This document shows positions 1 through 13,900 of a stretch of 64,000 bases of DNA, one piece after another. The DNA is from Paramacrobiotus metropolitanus. Lineage: Eukaryota; Tardigrada; Eutardigrada; Parachela; Macrobiotidae. Location of the stretch: positions 248,001 to 312,000 of the forward strand of contig NW_026570281.1 of assembly GCF_019649055.1 (NCBI RefSeq), read 5' to 3'. Each line of letters opens with the position of its first letter. Position 1 is the stretch's first letter. The notes beneath the pieces were generated by a model. That model did no database searches. It worked only from the letters and a program-made list of their open reading frames with translations, and was not told the origin of the DNA. Both the position numbers and the translations under genes were made by a program.

Positions 1-47
1 CAACTCGCTTTGTCTGTTTGCTGCTTATGTACTGCATGCATTTGCAG

Positions 48-857
48 GTATCGTCACGGATATTTTTACAGCAGGCAGCGTATTCCGACGCCACCGACTA
101 GCAGTGGCAAGTTGCCCGCTTACCGTGCCAAAGGTTCGCTGAGCGCCAGCAGCATGCATTCCCTGCATCCCATTTCCGACCATCCGTCTTTCCAGCCGCC
201 GGCGTCTGGGCACTACGGAAACGCCTTGCACAACCATGGCTGGGCCAGTTCCCGGACGCCCTCCCTCTCCTCGACCGGTATCGGCGCTGCGTCGATGACG
301 CCGGCGCCCTACATCTACGGTTCAATTGGCAACCCTCTGGCCTCCTTCCGGTATGTAACACTGGCTCTACTGCGTCACTGAACTTTCGTCCCACCGGTTA
401 CACTTTTATCTTAAGCTCCTAACATATTGCAATCGTAGCCAAACCATAATTGTATGCATTGTTCGCTCGCAGCAGCAACTACCCGGTGGACATTGGTCCG
501 AAGCCTGAACGCGGCCGGATGAGCAGCTACGAGGAGCAAGAGATGTCGCTTAGCCTAGCGTCAGATGCCATAAGCTGCAGCGGTCGCCGCAGCGAGGAAG
601 TGCCCAAACGGCGGACCGCGGTAGACGCCGCTGAAATGGAGACTGACGGCGACGTGGACTGCCTGCCTGCCACCGAGTCTGACCCGCTTAGCCGTATAAC
701 CCGATCGACAGCAAAGACACGTCCACGCAGTCAGACCGCTTCGCAGTCGCCGGAATCGCAATTGCAAAGGCACCATCGAGCTGCAGCGACCACGGGCCAC
801 GCGTCCAGTATACATGCGCCCGACACGCCCACTTCCCTGGAACAGACCTATTTTTGA
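48..857 (+). CDS. C-terminal part of an unrecognised protein (last two exons)
   Basis: Two exons are visible. Exon 48-350 follows the acceptor tttgcag and ends before gtatgt; exon 473-857 ends in TGA. Joining them (CG|C, an Arg codon) gives an open frame of about 228 residues. The protein is low in complexity, rich in Ser, Pro, His and Thr, with no membrane segment or domain I recognise, so it looks like a disordered cytoplasmic tail. The last residues are Q-T-Y-F; T-Y-F fits a class I PDZ ligand (S/T-x-hydrophobic), which would suit the tail of a receptor or channel, but this is inference. The 5' part lies outside the window. The acceptor at 471-475 is a tandem NAGNAG. A poly(A) signal lies about 290 nt downstream. 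Confidence 0.6.
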
Positions 858-1148
858 TGCACCAGCAGTAATACTTCAGTACTGGGCTCTCGAACCTTGT
901 ATTGTTATTCCTCGTCTTTATTTATGCCGCATTAGGTGCCGTGATTGGTGTGAGGCCCTACGTTCGTTTTACCATCGTTCTACCATAACAATGGCAAAAC
1001 ATACGAGGGGCCTGGTGGCTAGTGTTCCTGTAGAAAACTAGTAGAAATTTTTTATCACGACGACGCTTTGTGTGCCATAGAACAGACGGAATTACTGCAT
1101 GTTCAGTTACTTACATAATACCACTCTTGCAGCAGTTTTCTTGCTTTC

Positions 1149-1154
1149 AATAAA
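1149..1154 (+). terminator. AATAAA poly(A) signal of the first gene
   Basis: This is the first AATAAA downstream of the stop codon at 857 on the same strand. It implies a 3' UTR of roughly 300 nt. Confidence 0.5.
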
Positions 1155-4100
1155 TGCAATGGGTGATCGCGCTGCATGGTATGGCAGAATTAAAGTTATT
1201 AGCATAGGCCACCTGAATTATTATTAAGCGAAATTTGTTTTGAACTCCATAAAAGCTCCAGAATGGACCAGCAAAAAGGAGGCTTCAAAAGGCAGCAGGC
1301 ATTGTATTTACAGTTACAGTACATACAATAAGCGAGGATTAAGCATTCACCGTATTACTATAACGCGCTCGATTGTATTCGTAGGTATGCGTAATGCTGT
1401 AAAGGTTGTGGTTTAATTTCGATCGTAGCCACGAATACTGCCGTTGCGGGATTACGTTAACTGTTGTGCAGTGGCAAAAACCGGTGACCTTTCTGGCACG
1501 CAGCCACATATATGGGTGCTGGCGCTTGAGCCTAATCTCGAGTAACAATCACCAGTTAGCAGTAAAAACTGCTCACCAAAACGTGTGGTTGTGGGCGTAA
1601 GAATACAACTTCCTTCTAGTACCAGAAAGGGACATCTAGTTACCCGTGCTGGGTTTCTATCCGTCTACGGGTACGCTTCCACGGCGTTTACGAGCTTCTG
1701 CATTTATGGAAACTTTGGTCCAGGGAAAACCTCTCGTCGAGCCTTGTCGACAATTTAATTAAGTTATCAGGCGCTGGCTGCCACACGCCTTTTACTGGGA
1801 CGAAGATCGTATATCTCCTCTGACAACATGCAGTACGGTTGTTGCGTATGCCGGGCAAAAGGTCAATTCGCTAACAGCGGAAATGTTCATTCCCACGCTT
1901 TACGCGATAGTAATTTGATGGGATTTTGTTGACCAAATAGACTTACGGGCGAATTAAAAAAAATGCGAATCCAAATGACCTTTGTTACGCACACGGTGCC
2001 CGCTACAGCCGGATAAGGCCAACGGAGGGCTGGAGAGCTAGATGGTTCCGACTGGGCAGTACGATTGAGAAGTTGGCTGGAGCCGTTTGAAGACTTTTTC
2101 CCCGCATTCCACAATGAGATGTTCTATTTTCATTTCTCTTTATCATTGACACATCCTTGTAACGGGGACATGTCGCTCGTGCGCGCAGATCTAGATTGCG
2201 TGCTGACTGCGCGTGAGATCGCGCCAATGTGACGAGTGTCTGGAGATTCAAGCACCTTGAAGATGGGAATAAATATGTACGCGTACGGTACGTAAATTAT
2301 ATATCCGTACATCTATCTTAACAAGAGCACTGTTTGCGTTGAGCCCGAGTAATCCCTATTGATTTCCGATGTAGGGAATTATGTTTTCTTAACCGGAAGC
2401 TGTTTAACATGCGAGTGCAGCGCCTGACGCTGAGCACATCCGCACTGCATGTAGGAATGTACGTATTGTACACACAATAGTCGATTATGTATGTTCTTAC
2501 AAATGCAACAAGCTTACATCCCAGCCACAGTGAAGATGTAAACGATGCCGGCACCTCTCCTCGGGACCCCATACTTAAGCCTATGCTTACACTGGCAAGT
2601 ATTTGCATAATAAATTGTCAAACAAATTCAATATTATTTGAATACAGGGTAATCCGCGTATGTGGGTTCTGTCTATTGTATTACGGTACAGATGTGCGCA
2701 GGTAACAATAAATACTATTGTTATACGACACGTAGTCGCTCTCCGCTTGCGCAATTGCTTTAAATACAGAGTAGTAAGGCACCGCAGTGACCGCACACAA
2801 AATTAATTACTGTACAAGCCCAGCACGGATGAATATTGGCCGATGACTATTAAAAAATAAGTAATTCCAAGGAGGTGTTGCTTTGCGGTCGCTTACAGAC
2901 TGTCATAATAATAATATTAATAAACCCGTACGTTTATTTAGCAATATTATGATACACTTTACATAGTTTAATCGAAACACTGACTGTTTACTTGTACATA
3001 CAGTACATAACTTCCAATGATGACTAATGTGATTATGACTAACGTGTTAAGTTACATGAATTTTTTACTTTGTACTGTACTCGTACTTATTGTTAACGAT
3101 AAGTAGCAGCCCAGATATATTTCGACTGTTCTTGGTCAAGTTGTGTTAGAACAGTGTGCATTCTTATCGCGTCCATGGTAACAAGCTTATGATTGACCAC
3201 TGGACCTAGACAAATGATTTTGGCAAAAAGTCAACAATCTTGGTTCCACCGCTACACCTAGAGAATTTTTATGTACTTTAAAGCAACAAAATTGGTGAAG
3301 TAGAAGCCGAGATCCTTTGCCTCAAAGGACAGGGCCGAAGTCCTGGCACAGATAATCAGTATTCATATAACTACTGCACTATCCTTGGTATATTGTAATT
3401 CTGTGCCAGATTACCGTCTGCTCACTGTTGTTGTCACAGGCATGAAGGTGTTGTTTTGCAACGTGTCACTTACATACCGTTAAAGTTTTGTATCGGTTGA
3501 TGGGAAAAAGCTTTGGTTTTTGCCTGTCTGAGTGTAAAATTTAATACGAGTACTACTTGTTTTGTACATGTGTTGCTACATAATATATGAACGGAAGATT
3601 ACACAGAGCTGGCCCGTACTTGTGCTAGAGCAAGCCGGAAGATGGGAAATTATTCAGACAGGAAATTACATGTTCATTTCGTTAGGAATCGTGATTGGCT
3701 CTCGCTAGATTTATCCCCGCAGTCCGATAGTTTTGCAGGCCTGTTGCTGATCAGAGAAATGATTTTTGGAGCGGAGAACGGTTATAACTCAGTTTCGTGC
3801 GGATACAGTTTGTCATTACATATGCTACTTATTACGTACACTGCAAAGGACCAAAGAATCACTACAATAATATATATCGGGTCGTATTCATGCAAATTAT
3901 TCGCGACATTAGCAAAACTTTTGTATATAATACATTCCCGTGTATATCGGCATTAGTCAGCAAAGAGGTTTGCCCCGGCGTCCAGTGCCGGGAAATGAAG
4001 TAATCATCCAATTCCAAATGACGGAGAACTGGATGGCGCTTTTGCGCATGCACAGGCCTAATTACGTAACATCAGCCATTTCCGCTTCCATTAACAATCC

Positions 4101-4528
4101 AATCTCCTAAATGCAGGGATGGCTGGCTGAAGAGATGCTGTTGCATTTGCCGTATGTAAAGGGCATACGTACTAACTACTACCCTAACCATGGGAGATGG
4201 GAGTGCGAACCTGCAAGACAACCGAAAATGCAGTACGCCCGTGATATATATGATTTTGTTCTCATAAGCTTTAAATCTTTTACTATCGACTACTATCCTA
4301 CAAGCCTACCTGCTATAATTGTAACAGGCAATTTCAAAAATATGAATAAAAATTATGAAATCAATCAGATTTTAAAATGGTTTAGAAAACACTGATATTG
4401 ATGGCATATGTGGGTGCAGCGCAGTGTAACGCTTGCAGGATACGTTATTAAATCAACAATCGTGTAGTGAATATCACTTAGCCAAGTTTCTACAACTTCG
4501 TTACCGGTTATGTCATGAACGTTTTGTT

Positions 4529-4606
4529 GTTGTTACCATAAAATAGGTAGGGTATACCTTATTTTATGGCAACAAAAACTGTTTTTTGTTACCATAAAAG
4601 CAACCA
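4529..4606. repeat. Three copies of a TTGTTACCATAAAA-type unit, two of them inverted
   Basis: A unit near 4531-4549 (tgttaccataaaataggta) is followed after a short loop by its near-perfect reverse complement (taccttattttatggcaaca, about 4555-4573). A third, direct copy (ttgttaccataaaa) lies at about 4587-4600. This could be the remnant of a small inverted-repeat element. No target-site duplication was recognised. Confidence 0.5.
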
Positions 4607-4956
4607 AAATTCAAATTCTATCCATCGTTTCAAGGTAGCGTATCTGATACTTACGATACTACGAGTATAGCATACGGGCTATTCACTGTAGTCTGTACAA
4701 ATACACAGTTATACACGTTTCCCCTACCAATTCCCAAATTGAATTAATTATAGCAACATAGAGCTATCGATCATCGATCCGTATTGAATTCTTTCTTTTA
4801 AAATCATATATAATTAATTAGTCCAGTAGGCTTCCTGCCGATCATGGGAGGAATTGGACAATTTAAACCGAGTTATTGCAGTTTCCTACAATTAAAGGAT
4901 AACACATGAATAGTAACTCCTTGAAAAATATATGGAGGAGAAGTATAGCTTGGGTT

Positions 4957-5017
4957 AATATCTATATATAGATATACAATAGATATCTATAATCTATATA
5001 TACATATAGATATAGAC
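4957..5017. repeat. AT-rich, self-complementary TATAGATA-type repeat
   Basis: The segment is built almost only from tatctatatatagatat-like words and is complementary to itself in several registers. It is simple-sequence DNA with no coding capacity. Confidence 0.5.
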
Positions 5018-7933
5018 TATTTAGCGGCTTAAACTGAGCATGTTTTGCTCTGCGCTCTTCCAATATTATTATGGAATATCGCTGTGAGTAAGCATTTTAA
5101 GGTTTAAAATTATTTTTGGTATTAATGAGTGCACAAAATCGTTTGCAAACCACGTTTTTAGAATGTTTTCCACTGACAAAAAGGTCATAGATAAACCTTA
5201 CAAGTTAGTAAACTGTAAAGGCAGCAAAGCACTGTAAACTGCGAGCATATGGGTGTGCCGGTGCTGTATGTTGTACATAGATTCGGGAGAGTTTAAAAAA
5301 GACAGATTCAAATTGAAGAATATGAACTGAAGGATTAGTGCTAAAATTAATCAGTACAAGGTACAAGCATAGGTATGCCGTACGCGTACAGTGCTAGTAC
5401 CTGATAATAAACTGAATTTTAAATGTATTCATTTTCTTCAAATCTGCAAGTGAAGTACTGATGGTGAGGCACATACAAATAGAATGCGGCACTGGTATCT
5501 TCAGTGCAAGCATTTGCGTTAGCTATCTCTGTAGAACCAGCAGTCTATGCTGACATGTTGACACTAAACGGCAACAATAATAATAAGTGTAATAATAATT
5601 ATTAAGTATTTGCTTTATCATTCGTTGTAAGTACGATTTAGCACCTGGTGCGTGTGCAGTTTAGCTATTATTTTATTACTTATTACGAATAACACTCGTA
5701 AAATTGTTCTATAATATTTACAGTTAATAGTATGGTTTAATATAAGCCATACGGTAGCCTTTCAAATTCACATGGCTCAACCGCAGCGAGAACACAGAGT
5801 GTGTAGTGTGTGGAACTATACCAACACTGTTGTATCAGTAGAGTACAATACGAACTACGGGCGGTATTAGCCGACGCAGGGCTTTATTCGCCATCAGCTG
5901 TCTTCATTTCCACTTTTGCAACAAGCAACTGACTGCCGCATGCTGTCTGCTCGGTGCTCATATTCTGTTGGCGTGCGATAAGCCGGCAAGGCACGCAAAC
6001 GACTTGACGCTATTTTTATAACTTCTGACTTTCTCAAAACGTTGGATGGCTGGATATTATTCAGTTCTCGCGATCGTGTGGTGCTGGCACGCTAGTGCAT
6101 CGTTGGCTCGTAACGTTCGCTTTACGGGTGCCATCCGAAAACTGCCTTTCCAGTGATTATACGATTCTGATCATGGGCTACTTTGTCCTCTGCGGAGATT
6201 AACAGCCAGCTGCTGTCTATTCGTGCCGGATGAACTGGTGAGTCCATGTAGAATTATTTATCATTTATTAACCAGCAACCAAGAGTATAGGTGCGTTTGT
6301 GCTGTAATTAGCCAGTGTTGTCGTTGATTCTCGACGACGCTGTCTGAATGTGACGGTGCAGTACCGATTATAAAGTGACTCCCGACCTTCTTGCCTTGAA
6401 TTCGAGAATCGAGACATATCGGTAGCACACATATAGATATAACATATTACTACATACGTTCGTGGTTGAAATATTGAGGCGCGGATGATGTCGTGATCAC
6501 TATGGACCGTTATCCAGTATCCTGCACGTTCGCGTTAACGCTTACGCATTAAGGCGTCGCCTTTTATTCCTGTTCCTTAAATACCATGTGATGTGCGGTA
6601 CATTAATTATAAGGTTTAGACGCCATCGCCGAGTGTAATTATTATAGTTAGTATTAGTTACCCTGACTTTGCTTGGGCGAAACCCACCGTGTAAATCCGA
6701 ACTCTCGATGGTCTAGCCGTATTGTTCAAATACTGTTAAATACTTTTCAATTTTTTATGTTTGCCCTGTGAGTGCGATTTCACTGCAGAGATTACAATAC
6801 TGGCACTACAGTATATTGTAGAACTACTTATTACTCTGTTAGCTGTAACTGTGTATTAACGGTAGCACAGTAAAATTCACTTTCCGCCGTCAGTACAACA
6901 CTTCCCTTTAACATTCGCGAACAGTATGCACTTGGGTCGCATTCGAGGGCTCTTCTCGCTGATGTTTTCCTTGTAAAGTATTTAGTATTGCAGAAATTTT
7001 CCCTAAATAAGCCGTCGCACATCGTCGTACAATACGCGAATTCATGCGTCTGCTGGCCGGCATCACTTGTTTTATTTTCCGGCTAACAAAAGTAGTCTTG
7101 TTTGCGATCGCGGTAAAATGTTTAGTACAGTATATGTAATGTTAACGCTCAAATGAAGCTGTTATCAGCTTAATTCTAGCAATACGCTGACGTAAAATTT
7201 GATTGTGAATGATTTTGCTATCATAGTACGCAGGATGGAATGCATAGTCGATTATAACACGAGCACGAGTATATTCTTTGATCTAGAATCGTTTTGTGTT
7301 TTCTTTCTGCTGTTTGGTTAGGGGTAGTTTTTGTTATTGTGATCAACAAACAGTGTTTAACTTTACCATTAAAAATTTTGTTATTAATTTAACTCGAATC
7401 CGAATCAAGAAGCAATACTTATAATAGTTATCAGAATATTACCCATACTCCTACGACTTGTACGTACTTTCACCGTGCATAAAATTTTTTAGACGTAAAA
7501 ATACCTTTGTTTTCTGATTATGTCCGTGATTTTATTCAGTAGAGCCGTTGTGACGGCGGTTATCGCGTTACAGTACGTAATTGATGGAATAGCAATTAAG
7601 TTTGCTTAACAATGAAATTAATATGTGTGACAGGGGTGGGGACCGTAAAAATGTGAATTGACACAAGCAAAAGAACATTTTAACATAATATTATTATTAT
7701 GACCCAATACAACAGATATTATATACATGCGATAGCTTACTTAACATATGGACCTGTACGTCGGTGCGACATGCATTACAAGATGGTTTATCAGTTGGTA
7801 TTGATGGTGCCGATTGAATTTGCAGCCGGGAAGCGATCGGCCACATCCGCATCCGCTTGCGCAGCTGTAGCGCCTGGCCAGCAGCTGCAGTACACGCGCC
7901 AGCCTCATTGTCACCCGCCGCCTCCGTAGAGAT

Positions 7934-10900
7934 ATGGCCAGTCCGTCTCCCTCGCCGGGACAGGAGCAGCTGCCGCTGGCTGGCCTGTCCACGGCCGCTC
8001 TGTCGGCGCTGGACGCCGAGCGGCCGATGCTGCCGGAGAAGAAGCATTCACTGTACGCTTATGCCCAACAGGGCATCATCCACGAGGAGGAGCGACTGGA
8101 GCTGAAACGAAGCGGTCTGTACCGCTTGCTGCCAACCTGTCTGCGCGTTAAGTTCGCCGAGCGGCAGCAGGAGGCGCTATACGAGGCCTACTATACCAGC
8201 CAGAAGCAGGGCGACCTGGTGGCCTTCGTGGTGGCGGCGTTGTGCCTGCAGCTCTTCTGCGTCATCCAGTACTCAACGCGCGGCCTGGACCTGCACCATC
8301 GCCCGGCCGAACGCGCCGCCCTCGTCTTCCTCATCCTGGCCTTTCTCTTCAACTGTGTGGTTGTGGCCGTCTACAAGCTGCAGATCGTCAAGTTAAAGGA
8401 GCAGCGCCGCTTCAAGCAGCTTTTCCCGCTCCTGGTCTTCGCTGTGCAGTACACGCAGTTCTTTCTCGACCTGTTGACCACGCACCACCCCCTCCTCCTC
8501 AGCGATGCCGTCTCTTTCCAGATCCTCTTTGTCTACGTCACGATGACGATGTTGCCGCTGCGCCTCACCGTCTGCTCACTGCTGGCTCTCCTCTCCTCGT
8601 TGGCGCTGCTCATTGTGCAGGGCGTAAAGGGCGTGGTCAGCTTCCAGGAGACGCCGTCACAGCTCCTACAAACCTCTCCCGATCGTCAGGTCAGTACTGC
8701 ATATTTAAAAGAGTACCGGACAGTATACTAATAATACGTATATGAGTGTACAATAATAACTCTAGTACCACTATACCAAAATGCCATCTGACTCACTAAT
8801 TGACTATGCTATACTGTGGCTGAATTGTTCGCACGGGGCAACCTTATGCTCTTTGAATTTTTAATTTTCCACAGTGGTGAGATTCAAGCGAAGCTCAGCT
8901 TATAATTTAACCGAAGGTGCTACCAGTTGATTCTACTGCTGAGAATTTCTACTCGTAGGTAGTATTACGTAGTGTGTCGAAACAAGGTGTTGAAACTATA
9001 CATAGGAGGGATTTTACATACTCTGTAGGGCTGTGCCGGCAGTGAAATTTTAACCATGCAGACTATTATGCGTAGAGTGTACTGCTCTGGGGTGTTTTCT
9101 TCCGACAGCGCCTGCTTTGCCGCTGGAGAAATAAACCAAAGGAGCGGCACTGCTCCACTGAACAGAGCCGCAAACTAACCGAGAATTTAGACACTTTACT
9201 GCGGAGCCAAACACGCTCCTGCAGAGATTTTGCATGAGAGCAAACATTTTTTTCTTTCTCCACCGGACTGAAAAGCGGAGCGACTGTGTTGTGCGGGATC
9301 TGAAGAGCGTGTTGACGCCGACTTGTCATCGATTGCTAGATTGCTACACCATCGTTCGGGCTAGCTATCTGCATTTGGCGCTAGCTGCTATTCTGTACAG
9401 CAGTATAAGTGGCACGGTTTCGTGCGGTGCGCGGCGCTGTGCGTCCCGTAACGAGGATGTAATTAGGCCATTGGCAAAGGGCGTAAATCAGGCAGAGCGA
9501 TGCGATGTGATGAGAAAACGTTGATTTCATTGCCGGCCCGGTGGACAGGGACAAGGGAGCTGCTTCGGCGTGTTTTCTGCCGGCAACGATGCTGACTGAC
9601 TTGGTTGGTGGGTAATGGGTATGCTATTCCACTGCGTACAGTGTTGCCGGCTGTTAAGCAGCTCAACTGAAATCACTTCCGTCGCTGCAGCTTAGCCATC
9701 CATCCGTCGCATCCGCATCTGCATTGACGTTGAAAGTCCCTTTCCCGAGCTCATCATCTTCAATCAACGCTTGACTAAGCAAAGCAGGCGCATTCCGCCA
9801 CAGGGCCTGCGTGATGGGTGCTCTGCTCACCGGCGCTGCGCCGACCGAACCGGTGAATGCGTTTATTGCTGAATTAAACCTCATTTGCTACGGCGGTAGA
9901 TGGTGATTTCCGCCCTGTCTCTTCCTTTCTCTTCCCAGAGCACATCTCTGGGAATAGGAGAACGGAATGGATTAGCAGCTGATGCGGTATTAACATTTGG
10001 TGTCCCAAGGAAATTACTGTGCGCTGGCGGAAAGAGGAGCGCGTAATCCCCGCTCACAATTGCCTCGCCATCCGCTCTGCGGTTGTCATGATCAGCGGCA
10101 ACATCCACAATTAGCATTGACGTACGGGGCCCGCTCATGCCTGCCAGCTAAAAACATCCAATTTGTTCAACGCATTTTCTGGGACAGGTCTGTACTGAGT
10201 AGGTTGAATGGATCAAGGGGAAACTGAAAGGGATCGGGATGCGGGCGTTAGTTCGGGCCGGGCTGAACGGGGGAAAGGAAATTAACAGGCCGGCTTCGGG
10301 ATGAACTTACTGGAAGAGGGCTTACCCAATTTTGCGGCAGGATACTTGAAACACTCGTTGCACCGCTGTGTTGATAGTGCTGCCTTAGACGCAACGTAAT
10401 ATTTTCTTTTGCCGTCCTTAAACGAACCGAATACATCTCGGCCGTGCAATCGACTGTTGGAATTTTTAACTTTCTGCCAATAACGCGAGCTGGAGAATGT
10501 AAACGTTGTTGCTTGCAATAAATGCATGCGGTTTGCGTGAAGATGATGCATTTAAGAGTAACACGAGAAGGTTAATATGGAGGTGAAGCACACAATGGGC
10601 GAACACGATCGGGCGCCAGGGATAAATATTGCACACTATGCATAGTGTGTGTCATGCAAATGCTATTATGCCGGCTCTGTCCTGGAACCGCTGGGAACTG
10701 GGGAAGAATGAGGCCGCTATATGAGTTATCGATTACACTGTCGGACAATTAAAGTTCATGACACGGTAATTCACAGCCTTTCCATTAGTGCATGCTCTCT
10801 GTGGAGCTACAATGTACTTATTGCAGTATGCACACCCTGCGCAAACGTATCATGCCCCGCACACGGGAAAAATTTGCATGTACATAGAAAAACTCAGCTA

Positions 10901-13900
10901 CGAGTGTTGCTACAAGAACTGGACGATGCAGCGGGATAATTGCGTTAGAGACTCGCCGACTCGGCAAGATTGTGTTGAATGTTGTTGCAACGTAAATCAA
11001 TTACGCTTTCACTTGCTATAAAAACATCCGTACACGAATATCCGTACAGCGACCGTGTATTCTGAAACCGGGTAGGCACTTCATGGCCAAATTGTCTCGG
11101 CTGCTCTTTTCCCGCCAAGATTTAGATGAGTAATAAACGGGTAACAACATAATAAAGAATAATTACGTGACTACCATGAAAGTGATTACCATCGGCGTTC
11201 GCCAGAATCGGATGGATACGATGGGATTTGGATGTCACTATTTTGTACTGTGAAGTAATGTAACAGCGTGATTCGTGGTAATGCACAATATTAGCAGTAG
11301 CGTTAACAATTCTGCATTTAACGTTCGAGGCCGGATACAAATCAGATAATACTGTACTGGAAGGACTAACATATGTAAATTAACCAACTTACATAGAGGT
11401 ATTTAATAGAGGTATATTAAATAGAAGTGATTTAATAGAGGTATTAACAGAGGTACTTGTACAATATTTAAGAGAGGTATTGTTGTATCCTAATTATAAT
11501 GATTGAGATTTACGAGCAGGAGCGCGCAAGCGCGCGCAATGATCTGCGATCGCCTAACATGATAATATCGCATGATTCGCATCTAACGTACAAGTACAAG
11601 TAGTTATTATTGTGGTGTAATTAAACCCTTCGCCATTACCACATGTTATGTTTTTACACCTGTCGCTTTGATACATTCACAGTGAGGTTAAAAAAGACTG
11701 CGTTTAGCAGAAACAATCAGTGGGATCACAATCAACAAGCTCATGCTTTCCCAAACTTTGCAGTTGTGTGCCGCCGCAGTGTTGTATTTTGGTTCTTGGA
11801 TACTGGGCATGATTGCGTCCTTCGTCTCTGATAAAAAACAGCGTCGTGCTTTCCGGCAGGCACGTGTCACCATTGCCATGAAGCTGATTATGGAACAGCA
11901 ATCACAAGAACAGGTATGTTACAATTTTGCTGTGATTTTCCATTATGTGTAAACGTACCACAAAAATAATTATGTGCCACACGAAGGCATGTATGTAAAT
12001 ACAATTTTACACGGTAGATCCATTCGCGTGCGCTCTGCATAGTGAGACCGGAAATTGAACGACGTTGCTAAACTTGGGAACCGAATGAAGTACTACTGGT
12101 CTACAGTACTTGCGGTTACTGCCAGTTATGTAAATAGTGAACACTGAACAGCAAGACATGCACTATACAGCGAGACGCCGAAATGGCACGTGTGGCACAT
12201 GATTGTTTATTTATTGTGTAGACTTCTTACTGCTTATATTGGATAATTTGGAAAGGGTAAGATTGCAGTTGTGCGATATGTAATGTAGTGCGATATGTAA
12301 CTTTTTCAGGAGCGACTGCTGTTAGCGGTTTTGCCGAAGCATATTGCCGGTGAAATACGGACAGATTTGGGGGCGATGGTCCATGGACAGTTCAAAAAAA
12401 TTTACCTGACTCGCTACGAAAACGTCAGTATTCTTTTTGCCGACATTGTGGGATTCACCGCCCTGGTAAGCACAATGCAGACTATGCGTGACCTTTGATA
12501 GTACAATATACGTTGTTTTGAGATAAGCCGCTCCTTGCAGAGAAATTTTTAATCCTAACAACCAGCAAATTGGGCTTCTTTAATCATTGTGAGCGTTGTT
12601 TTCGCCATGTGATACGCGTATCGAATGAGAGCAGGTTCATGTTGTTGGGTATGCAATTTCATACCGTAGACATCTTTGTGTCTATGCTGCATATTAATTT
12701 TATAAATTGGCACAGGAAAATGTAGCCACAACGCAGATGCACTGTGCAGCCGCAGCTTTTTGTTTGCATGTACAGAGTAGATCTGCTGAGCTTATTATGT
12801 AGGAAGTGGCGGACCGACATACACAAACGTAGTTAACGTACTTAGTACGAGTACTTACACGAGTTACACAGAAGATGAAGTAGCTGATTGATGGTAAAAA
12901 ATCAGTGTGGACTGTGTAGTAAACGAACGCATTGGGAATTCGTTGATCATAGTTCATTTTAGTGGCATCGTTAGCGGGGGGAGTGTAATCAGTGGTAGGA
13001 AACATTGTGTTGATTGCAGTGTGTAATGCTGAACCGGTGGTTGATTGCAGAGCTCCAACTGCACCGCCGCCGAGCTGGTGAAGCTGCTGAACAAGTTGAT
13101 CGCGCGCTTTGACAAATTGTCAGAGGTAAGGAAGCTGCCGGCGCGAATGACTTGTTGATTGTGTGATTTAATGAAAGTGGCGTTGATTGTGTCCTGATAG
13201 AAATACCACCAATTACGTATCAAAATCCTCGGTGACTGCTGTAAGTTCTTGTGTAAGCATGGCTTCCACCTTCTCATTATTCCATTATTCTGTTGTTATT
13301 CCATTACTTGTACTGTATTCCATACATTAATGGTGACGTACGCGTTCATACCAACTGGGCTTGGCTGTGCCTTTCTCACTTTCTGCGTAATCTTAATCTT
13401 CCTAATATACATACCACTTTAACTGTCATTACTGACGCTGGCCGGTCCGCTCCGCCTTGGCGCGGCGAGCAGGCGGCCGCTACTAACCATTGCCTAACCT
13501 TTGGCGTTGGCTGGCTCGTTTGCAGACTACTGCATCAGTGGCGCCCCGGAGCCCCGCAGTGACCACGCCGTGCTGTGCTGCCACATGGGCCTGGCCATGG
13601 TGGACGCCATCCGGGCGGTGCGCGAGGAGACACAGTCCAGTGTCGACATGCGCGTCGGCATCCACACCGGATCCGTGCTAGCCGGTAAGACAGTTGCATC
13701 AACAAGCTGTACTGCGCGCCGTATGAGGAAAGATAGGCAGACCTAGTCAGATGCAGATGAAGATGGTTGGATCAACTTGGATGCATGGTGCTGTGTGCTA
13801 TGCTGTTCCGCCTGATGGGCATCTGCCGGCAAGCGTTATGGTGCTGCCTGGGACGATGCAATGTCCTTGTTCAAGGGGAACCAAGCAGATAGTGATGTAT

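Larger units (their letters stand above)
858..7933. other. Long AT-rich intergenic region upstream of the adenylate cyclase
   Basis: About 7 kb without a convincing coding exon. It starts with the 3' UTR of the first gene. ORFs of 94-104 codons at 3642-3956 and 4111-4395 have no splice support or recognisable protein features. Small inverted and AT-rich repeats lie at 4529-4606 and 4957-5017. The stretch nearest the cyclase must hold its promoter and 5' UTR. A possible donor (ctggtgagtc) near 6238 and an acceptor (tttgcag) near 7823 could bound a 5' non-coding intron, but I cannot confirm it. Confidence 0.6.

Noticed and set aside
3642-4395. ORFs of 104 and 94 codons in the left intergenic region
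   Set aside because: AT-rich, no domain, no good promoter or splice context, and codon use unlike the real genes here.
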